Below the pieces are notes generated by a model that saw nothing but the letters and a program-made list of their open reading frames with translations, was not told the origin of the DNA and ran no database searches. From positions 62,001 to 126,000 of the forward strand of contig CALCQO010000023.1 of assembly GCA_937894675.1 (NCBI GenBank): a stretch of 64,000 bases of DNA, in the 5' to 3' direction. Positions within the stretch are counted from its first letter, which is position 1, and each line of letters opens with the position of its first letter. Shown here piece after piece: positions 51,453 through 59,161 of the stretch. Position numbers and translations under genes: made by a program. The DNA comes from an uncultured Clostridia bacterium (GTDB lineage Bacteria > Bacillota > Clostridia > Christensenellales > Aristaeellaceae).

Positions 51453-52904
51453 ATGTACGATATTGTGATTATTGGCGCCGGCGTCATTGGATGCGCGGTG
51501 GCGGCAAGGGTTGCTGAATATACAAGCAACTTCGCGGTAATAGACCGGGCGCAGGACATTTCCGCAGGCGCGAGCAAAGCGAACAGCGGCATTGTTCATG
51601 CTGGGTATGACGCGGAACCGGGGTCTGAAAAGGCCAGGCTGAATGTGAAGGGCGCCAAAATGTATCCCGCCCTTTGCGAAAAACTGGGCGTTCCCTATGG
51701 CAACCCGGGGGCACTTGTGCTGGCCTTTTCAGAAGAAGAGCGAAAATCCGTTGAACGGCTGGAACAGCAGTCCAAACTGAATGATGTACCCGGCTGCCGG
51801 GTCATCGAGCGGGACGAGGCTTTGCGCATGGAACCCCGCTTAAACCCGGAGGTGCTTTGCGCTTTATATGTGCCTGCCAGCGGTCTGGTCAGCCCTTATG
51901 AGCTAACCTTCGCGTTTGCCGACAGCGCTGCCGAGAACGGTGCGGATTTTATACTGAACACAAATGTGGAAAAGCTATCCCACAATGGAGAATACTGGGT
52001 TGTATCAACCAACAAGGGCACCTATGAAGCCAAAGCGGTTATCAACTGCTCGGGAATCGGCGGAGGCGTCCTGCACAACATGATTTCCGACAGGAAGGTG
52101 CAGATTACTGCGCGTCGGGGCCAGTATTACCTGCTGGACCATATGCAGGTGCCGGAATTTAACATGACCATTTTTCAGGTGCCCACACCCATGGGCAAAG
52201 GGGTGCTTGTGAGCCCTACAACCCACGGGAACATCCTGCTGGGACCTACCGCGGAAGATATAGATGACGGATTTGACACCATGACAACCCGAGATGGCTT
52301 GTCTGACATTATGATAAAAGCCCGGAAAACATGGCCGGGGTGCTCCTTGCGCAATGTCATCACCACGTTTTCCGGTGTGCGTGCCCATGAAAAGGGCGGA
52401 GATTTTGTTATCGGCGCGGTAGAGGGGGCGCCAGAAGGCGCTTTTGAGGCGATTGGCATAGAAAGCCCTGGACTATCGGCTGCCCCCGCGATTGGAGAAG
52501 AGCTAGGCGATTGGGTCGCGTATTACCTGAATCTTCCCAAGCGCGGTGATTACCGCGCGCCGACGCCCCTGCCTAAGCCCTTTAACCGGATGAGCATGAG
52601 CGAGCGTGAAGCGGCTTATATGGAAAACCCGGAGTATGGAAAGATTGTGTGCCGGTGTGAGCAGGTTACGGAAGCGGAAATCCGCTTTTCCATCCGCCGT
52701 CCGGTCGGCGCAAAATCCGTGGACGGCGTTAAGCACCGTACCAGGGCAGGCATGGGTCGCTGCCAGGGCGGATTCTGTTCCACCCGGGTGATGCAGATCC
52801 TGCAGGAAGAACTGCATCAGGATCTTCTGGACATCACCAAGATGGGCGGCGACAGCAGGATTCTGACCGGAAAGCTGAAACAGGAGGATCAACAGGATGA
52901 TTAA
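51453..52904 (+). CDS. FAD-dependent oxidoreductase with C-terminal BFD-like [2Fe-2S] domain (GlpA-like)
   Basis: 483 aa. N-terminal FAD motif GAGVIGCAVAARVAE, DAO-type fold, and a C-terminal BFD-like cluster-binding domain with cysteines C400, C402, C437 and C442 (C-x-C ... C-x4-C). This resembles anaerobic glycerol-3-phosphate dehydrogenase subunit A and related L-2-hydroxyglutarate oxidase-type enzymes in Firmicutes. Together with the next protein it would pass electrons to a quinone or another acceptor. Substrate not certain. Overlaps the next gene by 8 nt. Confidence 0.82.
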   Translation: MYDIVIIGAGVIGCAVAARVAEYTSNFAVIDRAQDISAGASKANSGIVHAGYDAEPGSEKARLNVKGAKMYPALCEKLGVPYGNPGALVLAFSEEERKSVERLEQQSKLNDVPGCRVIERDEALRMEPRLNPEVLCALYVPASGLVSPYELTFAFADSAAENGADFILNTNVEKLSHNGEYWVVSTNKGTYEAKAVINCSGIGGGVLHNMISDRKVQITARRGQYYLLDHMQVPEFNMTIFQVPTPMGKGVLVSPTTHGNILLGPTAEDIDDGFDTMTTRDGLSDIMIKARKTWPGCSLRNVITTFSGVRAHEKGGDFVIGAVEGAPEGAFEAIGIESPGLSAAPAIGEELGDWVAYYLNLPKRGDYRAPTPLPKPFNRMSMSEREAAYMENPEYGKIVCRCEQVTEAEIRFSIRRPVGAKSVDGVKHRTRAGMGRCQGGFCSTRVMQILQEELHQDLLDITKMGGDSRILTGKLKQEDQQDD

Positions 52905-54180
52905 GCCAATCCAGGTTGACATACTGATTATCGGCGCGGGACCGGCAGGCCTTGCGGCGGCGCTTTCCGCCAAACGGTCGGGGATTACCAATCTGATTGT
53001 GCTGGAGCGGGAAGACCAGCCCGGCGGTATTCTGCAGCAGTGCATCCATACCGGCTTTGGTCTGCATCGTTTCCAAACAGAACTGACTGGCCCGGAATAC
53101 GCACAGCGGGATATCATGGCGGCCAAGGAGCTCAACATTGATATTCGTACCGGCGTTACGGTGCTGGAGGTTTCCGTGGATAAAATGGTTACTGCCATCA
53201 GCCGGGAAAACGGCATCCAGGTATTTTCTGCCAAAGCGGTCATTCTGGCCATGGGCTGCAGAGAGCGTCCCCGCGGCGCGCTGGCGATCCCCGGCACGCG
53301 CTGCGCGGGCATTTTCAGCGCGGGTACCGCGCAGAAATTTGTGAACATCGAGGGGTATATGCCTGGCAACCGCATTGTGATTCTGGGCAGCGGCGATATC
53401 GGTCTGATTATGGCCCGCAGGATGACCCTGCAAGGCGCGCAGGTGCTTGCCTGTGTGGAACTGATGCCCTACTCCAGCGGCCTGAACCGCAACATTGTGC
53501 AATGTCTGGAGGACTATGACATACCCTTGTATTTAAGCCACACCGTCATTGATATCAAGGGAAAAGACCGCCTGACGGGCGTCACCATCGCGCAGGTGGA
53601 TGAACAGCGGCAGGTTATGCCAGAAACCGCTTTTGATATCGACTGCGATACCCTGCTGCTGTCAGTGGGGCTGATACCCGAGAATGAACTGAGCATCGGC
53701 GCCGGGGTGGAACTGTCCGCGACGACATCTGGTCCCATCGTAGATAACACGCTGCAAACCAATATTGAGGGGATCTTTGCCTGCGGCAATGTCCTGCATG
53801 TCCATGATTTGGTGGACTTTGTCAGCAATGAAAGCCAATTGGCCGGGGAAGCCGCGGCAAGGTATGTGCAAGGCATGCAAAAGACAGGGGAGAGGCTGAC
53901 CGTTACAGACGGTCAGGGGGTCCGCGGATGCGTCCCGCAGACCATTATCCTGGAAGAGAATGTAGAATCGCAGCCCCTGGACATCATGTTCCGTCCGGAC
54001 AGGGTGTATCAGAACCAGTATGTGACGGTGCGGGCAGATGATGTTGTTTTATCGTCCCAGCGCAAGTTTATCCTGACCCCTGGTGAGATGGCGGTAATCA
54101 CCCTGTCAAAGGGTATGCTGGAACAATGCAGGGGAAAGAAATCCATCACCCTCGAGATTTCTCCTGACAAAAAGAGCTGA
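52897..54180 (+). CDS. FAD/NAD(P)-dependent oxidoreductase, partner of the GlpA-like enzyme
   Basis: 427 aa. Two Rossmann dinucleotide sites (GAGPAGLAAALSAKRSG at the N-terminus and GSGDIGLIMARRM midway), GIFAxG-type motif, and a beta-rich C-terminal tail. It resembles the second subunit found beside GlpA-like dehydrogenases (similar also to HcnB/sarcosine oxidase alpha subunits). The DUF1667 protein often third in this cluster is absent. Probably an electron-transfer subunit of the complex. Confidence 0.78.
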   Translation: MIKPIQVDILIIGAGPAGLAAALSAKRSGITNLIVLEREDQPGGILQQCIHTGFGLHRFQTELTGPEYAQRDIMAAKELNIDIRTGVTVLEVSVDKMVTAISRENGIQVFSAKAVILAMGCRERPRGALAIPGTRCAGIFSAGTAQKFVNIEGYMPGNRIVILGSGDIGLIMARRMTLQGAQVLACVELMPYSSGLNRNIVQCLEDYDIPLYLSHTVIDIKGKDRLTGVTIAQVDEQRQVMPETAFDIDCDTLLLSVGLIPENELSIGAGVELSATTSGPIVDNTLQTNIEGIFACGNVLHVHDLVDFVSNESQLAGEAAARYVQGMQKTGERLTVTDGQGVRGCVPQTIILEENVESQPLDIMFRPDRVYQNQYVTVRADDVVLSSQRKFILTPGEMAVITLSKGMLEQCRGKKSITLEISPDKKS

Positions 54181-54249
54181 TTCATCCTTTTGCTTGCGGC
54201 CCTCAGAAAACGGGTACAATGTATGGAATACCTGAGAGGATGAGATGCT

Positions 54250-55947
54250 GTGAACAAGAGATTTGTAACGGTAGGCGGCGTTGCCGGCGCGGCCAGTGTA
54301 GCGGCGCGCCTGCGGCGTCTGGATGAAGAAGCGATAATAACCATGTATGAAAAAGGGGAGCATGTTTCTTTTTCCAACTGCTCCTTGCCATATTATTTAT
54401 CCGGTGATATCCAGGATGCCATGGACTTGGTGCTCATGGATCCGGATTTATTTATGTCTCGCTATAATATCGAAGCGAAAACAAACCATGAGGTTTTGTC
54501 CATCAACAGAAAGGATAAAACGGTACGGGTAAAGAATCTGCTCAGCGGAATGGAAACAGACGAGCCTTACGACAAGCTGTTTCTTTCCCCCGGCGCGAAA
54601 CCTGTTATGCCCCGAGTGATTGAGGGCATTCACCTGCCCCATGTGTTCAGTGTGCGAAATGTTGGAGATATCGTCGCGATTAAGGAATATATCACGGAAA
54701 ATGTGATACAGGATATCGCGGTCATTGGCGGCGGCTTTATCGGCATTGAAATGATGGAAAGCCTGCACAAAGCAGGCAAACAAGTGACCGTTGTGGAAAT
54801 GGCCGATCAGGTCATGATGCCCTTTGACCTGGATATGGCCCAATTCCTGCACAAAGAAATTATGGACAATGGCGTGGACTTGATACTTGGCGATGGGATT
54901 CGCAGCATTCACCCGGATCATGTAGTGCTTGCCTCGGGCAAACAGGTGAAAGCCGGCGCGGTTATCATGTCCATTGGCGTCTCGCCCGAAATCCTCCTGG
55001 CTAAAGAAGCGGGATTGGAAATCGGGGAAACGGGCGGCATCAAGGTAAACCACCATTACCAGACGAGCGACCCGGATATCTACGCCATGGGAGACGCGGT
55101 TGAAGTTACCAGCTTCATCACCGGCAAGCCCACCCGGCTTACATTGGCGGGCCCCGCTCAAAAGCAAGCCAGGGACGCGGCAGATCATGTGATGGGCAGA
55201 GAAGTACGGCAGGACGGCGTAATCGGCTCCTCCGTTGTACGGTGCTTTGAATTAAACGCGGCATCCACCGGGATGAACGAAAAGCAGCTGAAGAAGGAGA
55301 ATATCCCCTACCAGGTGTCTTTTGTGGTGGCGTACGACAAAGTGTCCCTGATGCCCGATGCCCATCCTATGTTCTTTAAGCTTCTGTATGCCAATCCCTC
55401 TGGAAAACTGCTTGGCGCGCAGGCGATAGGCCAAGGCAATGTGGATAAGCGGATTGATGTCGTCGCCGCGATGATTAAAATGCACGGCAGCCTGAGCGAC
55501 TTGAAGGGATTGGAACTAAGCTATTCTCCGTTGTTTGGCACAGCCAAGGATGTTGTCAATCACGCAGCGCTCAATGGTCTGAACCTACTGAATGGCGAGT
55601 ATCAGCAGGTGCTGATGGAGGATGTCCGCCTGTTGTGGGAGGAAGGCGCTTTTTTCCTGGACGTGAGGGAAGAGTGGGAATACAGCCAGGGGCACATCAA
55701 AGGCGCTTTGAATATTCCACTCAGCGGGTTCCGCGCCCGTCTGGATGAAATTCCTACCGACCAGAAGGTGTATATCTACTGCCGCAGCGGACAGCGCAGC
55801 TATAATATGGTGCGCGCCATGAACAACCTTGGGTACCGGAATGTGTACAATGTTGCGGGTTCCATGCTGGCGGTAAGCCTGCATGAGTATTATTGGGACA
55901 AAAAGCTGGAGCGTGAGCCCATCGTTACCGGCTATGTTTTTCCTTAA
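54250..55947 (+). CDS. CoA-disulfide reductase with C-terminal rhodanese domain
   Basis: 565 aa, GTG start 54250. The flavin disulfide reductase core has the single redox Cys in SFSNCSLPYYLSG (C44), typical of CoA-disulfide reductases that use one cysteine and CoA-SH. The C-terminal ~100 residues form a rhodanese domain with the loop CRSGQRS. The CoADR-rhodanese fusion occurs in Bacillus relatives and anaerobes and reduces CoA-disulfide, persulfides or polysulfides. Probably co-transcribed with the two FAD proteins (69-nt gap). Confidence 0.88.
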   Translation: MNKRFVTVGGVAGAASVAARLRRLDEEAIITMYEKGEHVSFSNCSLPYYLSGDIQDAMDLVLMDPDLFMSRYNIEAKTNHEVLSINRKDKTVRVKNLLSGMETDEPYDKLFLSPGAKPVMPRVIEGIHLPHVFSVRNVGDIVAIKEYITENVIQDIAVIGGGFIGIEMMESLHKAGKQVTVVEMADQVMMPFDLDMAQFLHKEIMDNGVDLILGDGIRSIHPDHVVLASGKQVKAGAVIMSIGVSPEILLAKEAGLEIGETGGIKVNHHYQTSDPDIYAMGDAVEVTSFITGKPTRLTLAGPAQKQARDAADHVMGREVRQDGVIGSSVVRCFELNAASTGMNEKQLKKENIPYQVSFVVAYDKVSLMPDAHPMFFKLLYANPSGKLLGAQAIGQGNVDKRIDVVAAMIKMHGSLSDLKGLELSYSPLFGTAKDVVNHAALNGLNLLNGEYQQVLMEDVRLLWEEGAFFLDVREEWEYSQGHIKGALNIPLSGFRARLDEIPTDQKVYIYCRSGQRSYNMVRAMNNLGYRNVYNVAGSMLAVSLHEYYWDKKLEREPIVTGYVFP

Positions 55948-55959
55948 TTATCCATAATG

Positions 55960-55998
55960 AAAAAGAGGCTGCTGTCAAACGGACAGCAGCCTCTTTCA
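55960..55998. terminator. Bidirectional terminator between the reductase and galE
   Basis: AAAGAGGCTGCTGTC (55962-55976) pairs with GACAGCAGCCTCTTT (55982-55996) around a 5-nt loop. Confidence 0.95.
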
Positions 55999-56004
55999 AT
56001 GTTG

Positions 56005-57018
56005 CTATGAGTGATAACCATTGGGATTTTGCTTTTGCCATCTCCAGCTGTCCCGGCACATATCGTCCAGGTTCTTTTCCGCCTGCCAGCCAAGGAGATT
56101 CTTCGCTTTGCCCGCGTCAGCGTAAACAGTTGCGACATCGCCAGGGCGTCTAGGATCGATAACATAGGGGACGGGTACCTGGTTGACCCGTTCAAAAGCT
56201 TTTACAATGTCAAGCACGCTGTACCCGATGCCAGTGCCCAGGTTAATTTCCTCGCATCCGGTGTGCTTCAGCGAATAGTTCACCGCGTCCACATGGCCTT
56301 TGGCCAGGTCCTGCACGTGGATGTAATCACGGACACCGGTGCCGTCATGGGTATCATAGTCATCCCCGTAGACATGCAGCTTTTCCAGCCTGCCCAGGGC
56401 GGTTTGCGTGATGTAGGGAACCAGGTTGTTGGGGATGCCGGCGGGATCCTCGCCAATCATCCCGCTTTCATGCGCCCCGATGGGGTTAAAATACCGCAGC
56501 AGAACGGCGGACCAATCCGGGTTCGCGTGCACCACATCCCGGAGGATTTGTTCGCACATGTATTTCGTCCAGCCGTAGGGGTTGGTGCAGCCAAGATCCG
56601 CGGTTTCGTTGACGGGCATGGGGGAACCCGGTTTATACACCGTCGCTGAGGAGGAAAAGATAAATCGTTTCACCTGATTCCTGGCCATTACACGGCATAG
56701 GGTAATGGTGCTGATCAGGTTGTTACTATAATACTCCAGTGGTTTGGAAACGGATTCACCCACCGCTTTCAGGCCGGCGAAATGGATAACGCAATCAATG
56801 GAATGCTCTTTGAATACTTCTTCCAGCCTGTCGCCGTCACAAACATCAAAGGCATAGAAGGGGAAATCCTTCCCGCTGAGTTCCTTGATGCGGTCTATCG
56901 CTTTCTCATTGCTGTTCACCAGGTTGTCAATGACAACAATGTCATATCCCTCATTCAGCAGTTTTACACAGGTATGGGAACCGATATATCCCGCTCCGCC
57001 TGTAACCAATATTTTCAT
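56005..57018 (-). CDS. galE: UDP-glucose 4-epimerase
   Basis: 337 aa. NAD-binding TGGAGYIGSHT, the catalytic Y-x3-K motif as YGWTK, and SSSATVY are all present. It interconverts UDP-glucose and UDP-galactose (possibly their GlcNAc/GalNAc forms). Overlaps the upstream kinase by 4 nt (ATGA at 57018-57015), so both are translated from one message. Confidence 0.95.
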   Translation of the reverse strand: MKILVTGGAGYIGSHTCVKLLNEGYDIVVIDNLVNSNEKAIDRIKELSGKDFPFYAFDVCDGDRLEEVFKEHSIDCVIHFAGLKAVGESVSKPLEYYSNNLISTITLCRVMARNQVKRFIFSSSATVYKPGSPMPVNETADLGCTNPYGWTKYMCEQILRDVVHANPDWSAVLLRYFNPIGAHESGMIGEDPAGIPNNLVPYITQTALGRLEKLHVYGDDYDTHDGTGVRDYIHVQDLAKGHVDAVNYSLKHTGCEEINLGTGIGYSVLDIVKAFERVNQVPVPYVIDPRRPGDVATVYADAGKAKNLLGWQAEKNLDDMCRDSWRWQKQNPNGYHS

Positions 57019-58079
57019 GTCCCGGCAACCTCCTTCACGATGCTGTTCATTTCGTCCCAGTGTTTTTCCATGTCCGTTACCAGCTTAAACTGTGTCCGGC
57101 AGCGAATCAGGTTGTGCTCCGGATACTTCGTTCTAAAATAGGTATCACCCTGCAGATAGTCTGTCAGGAAGCGGATGCCGCACTCCAGGGTCATCAGCTT
57201 CGCGCCCATGGGCAGCGTATCAATTTCTTCCTGCGTCAGGTTATCCCGGCAGGCGCTGAGAAATCCTTTGGTATAGGCTGTAAACAGGGGAAGGGAAAAG
57301 TTCACCTTGTGTAAATCCTTCTCATCCTCGGCGGCGGTGCTGGCGCCAAAGCGGATGGAGTCGCCAAAGTCGTTTCCCGCCAGGCCGGGCATAACGGTAT
57401 CTAGGTCGATGACACACAGGGGCTGCCTGGTATTGGCGTCCAGCATCACATTGTTCAGCTTGGTATCATTATGGGTAACGCGCAAGGGCAGTTTACCCGA
57501 CTTGCGCATGTCTGTCATGAGGGAGAAGTCCTTCTCCCTGGTAAAGGCGAAAGCAATCTCCTCCTGAGCGGAGGCTGCGCGGGCTTTGATATCCTCCTGA
57601 ACGGCTTTCTTTAGCGCCTCAAAGCGCACTGGGGTATCGTGAAGATGGGGGATAGTCTCGTGCAGGGTATCGGCAGGAAAATCGGAGAGCATATTCTGAA
57701 AGTTTCCAAAGGCGAAAGCGCTGCTGGCAAAGTCCCGCTCGCTCTCAGCGCGTTCCAGACAAATGCTGTCCGTCACGAATACATACATGCGCCAGTATCC
57801 CTGCTCATCTTTCAGGTAATCCTGGTTGTCCACCGTGGGCACAATGGTCAGCACATGACGGGGGTCACTGTCCTTCACGCCTAAATGGCGGGTGACGGAG
57901 GCGATGTTGTGCATCAGGTTGTCCACATTTTTAAACACATGATGATTAATTTTCTGCAGGATATACCAGGTGCCGTTGTCCGTAATCACCAGATAAGTCT
58001 CATTGATATGCCCGTGTCCGTAACGTTCGCAGGAAACAGGGGTGCCGCTGGTCTGAAATTGATAACAAGCGCTGAACAT
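57015..58079 (-). CDS. Phosphotransferase, N-acetylhexosamine 1-kinase-like (NahK/LnpB)
   Basis: 354 aa from ATG 58079 (GGAGG 5 nt before). Aminoglycoside-phosphotransferase fold with catalytic loop THNDTKLNN and metal loop VIDLDTVMPG. Length and adjacency to galE match NahK of the lacto-N-biose/galacto-N-biose pathway, where it phosphorylates GlcNAc and GalNAc at C1. A uridylyltransferase and LNB phosphorylase are not adjacent. Aminoglycoside or choline kinase is the main alternative; operon context makes hexosamine salvage most likely. Confidence 0.72.
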   Translation of the reverse strand: MFSACYQFQTSGTPVSCERYGHGHINETYLVITDNGTWYILQKINHHVFKNVDNLMHNIASVTRHLGVKDSDPRHVLTIVPTVDNQDYLKDEQGYWRMYVFVTDSICLERAESERDFASSAFAFGNFQNMLSDFPADTLHETIPHLHDTPVRFEALKKAVQEDIKARAASAQEEIAFAFTREKDFSLMTDMRKSGKLPLRVTHNDTKLNNVMLDANTRQPLCVIDLDTVMPGLAGNDFGDSIRFGASTAAEDEKDLHKVNFSLPLFTAYTKGFLSACRDNLTQEEIDTLPMGAKLMTLECGIRFLTDYLQGDTYFRTKYPEHNLIRCRTQFKLVTDMEKHWDEMNSIVKEVAGT

Positions 58080-58105
58080 TGCAACCTCCAAGATGTATTC
58101 GCCTG

Positions 58106-58114
58106 ATTATACCA
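58106..58114 (-). promoter_or_regulatory. Extended -10 of the nahK–galE operon
   Basis: TGGTATAAT on the minus strand (58114-58106); no consensus -35 at 17 nt. Confidence 0.55.
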
Positions 58115-58164
58115 TCAGTATGCCCTTTGGGTTAGGCAAATTCTTCCTGAACTCTATGGATTTT

Positions 58165-59016
58165 CTACTCGGCAAAGGGTTCATACACCCCGGACTTGAA
58201 GATGCGCATGATGGTTTTATAGTATGGTCCCTCGCTTCGCCAGCCACCGCCGGTGCAGTCCCCCCAGCTGTAAAAGAAGCTGCAGTCGGGCAAAGAGCTT
58301 TCCAACAGCGCTACCTGCTCATCTGTCAGATGGTTGCGGGAAAGCCATAATCTTTTGAGACTTTTCATTTCAAGCAGGGGGGTAATATCCGTAAAGGGGT
58401 TGTGGCATAGGTTCAAATGCTTCAGATTCTTCAAACCCGACAGGGGACGCAAGTCCATGATGTCGTTGTTGAACAGCTCCAGATACTCCAATTCCTCAAA
58501 GGTTGAGAGCACTTCGATGTTCTCAATATCGCAGACGGCGAGTATCAGGATCCGCAATTTGCTCAGGGGAATCAGGAACTCCAGATCCTTGATATTGTGA
58601 TGCCCCAAATCCAGGGCTTTGATGTCCGGGCAGTATTTGAGCGCTTCAAATTTGCTGGAGGGATACTGCGGGTCCGCAAGCCTGTTGAAGGTAGAGTATC
58701 CTTCCGTGTTGGTGGCGATGGTGCCCCTGACAAAGCGAAAGGTGCATCCAAACTGAATATGGGGAAACGCGGCCATCAATTCTTCCATGGTGGCCAGGCT
58801 GATGCGGGTCGCGTACATATCAACTTTTTCCAGTTTGGGGTATTGCGTGAGAAACTGATGAAATTTCTTCATGTCGGCAATTTTGGTAGTGCCCATATCG
58901 ACATAGGTGCTGTCCTGGCTGACATCTATACCCCGGTAGGTAATCAGGGAAGACGCGGAAGCCTGGGCAGATAAAAGAACAAGACCAACTAACAAGATAA
59001 GAAGAAAGCGGCGCAT
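58165..59016 (-). CDS. Secreted leucine-rich repeat protein
   Basis: 283 aa from ATG 59016 (AAGGAGT 6 nt before). A signal peptide (Arg-Arg, hydrophobic core, cut near ASA|SSL) precedes at least five LRR units of about 22 residues (for example LxxLxLxxNxIxDLxPLSxLKxLKxLxLxxNPFxDI). Internalin-like fold; no wall anchor seen. Presumably a surface-exposed binding protein. Confidence 0.75.
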   Translation of the reverse strand: MRRFLLILLVGLVLLSAQASASSLITYRGIDVSQDSTYVDMGTTKIADMKKFHQFLTQYPKLEKVDMYATRISLATMEELMAAFPHIQFGCTFRFVRGTIATNTEGYSTFNRLADPQYPSSKFEALKYCPDIKALDLGHHNIKDLEFLIPLSKLRILILAVCDIENIEVLSTFEELEYLELFNNDIMDLRPLSGLKNLKHLNLCHNPFTDITPLLEMKSLKRLWLSRNHLTDEQVALLESSLPDCSFFYSWGDCTGGGWRSEGPYYKTIMRIFKSGVYEPFAE

Positions 59017-59039
59017 ACTATCACTCCTTTGCAATGCTC

Positions 59040-59069
59040 AATATATCAGGTAATGCGCATCGCTGTAAA
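59040..59069 (-). promoter_or_regulatory. Promoter of the LRR gene
   Basis: TTTACA (59064-59069), 18-nt spacer, TATATT (59040-59045) on the minus strand. Confidence 0.55.
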
Positions 59070-59103
59070 GAATAACGCCATACAGGAAGAACAATCTTAA
59101 ACC

Positions 59104-59132
59104 TTTACATCCTTCCGGTTAATGTTTATACT
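59104..59132 (+). promoter_or_regulatory. Promoter of leuS
   Basis: TTTACA (59104-59109), 17-nt spacer, TATACT (59127-59132). The leader between this and the start is only about 25 nt, too short for a T-box. Confidence 0.75.
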
Positions 59133-59161
59133 TAACCACGATTACCCAAAGGAGGCACCGC

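Noticed and set aside
59035..59161. T-box riboswitch upstream of leuS.
   Set aside because: Intergenic region is only about 125 nt, contains a divergent promoter, and lacks a GGTGGNACC T-box sequence.
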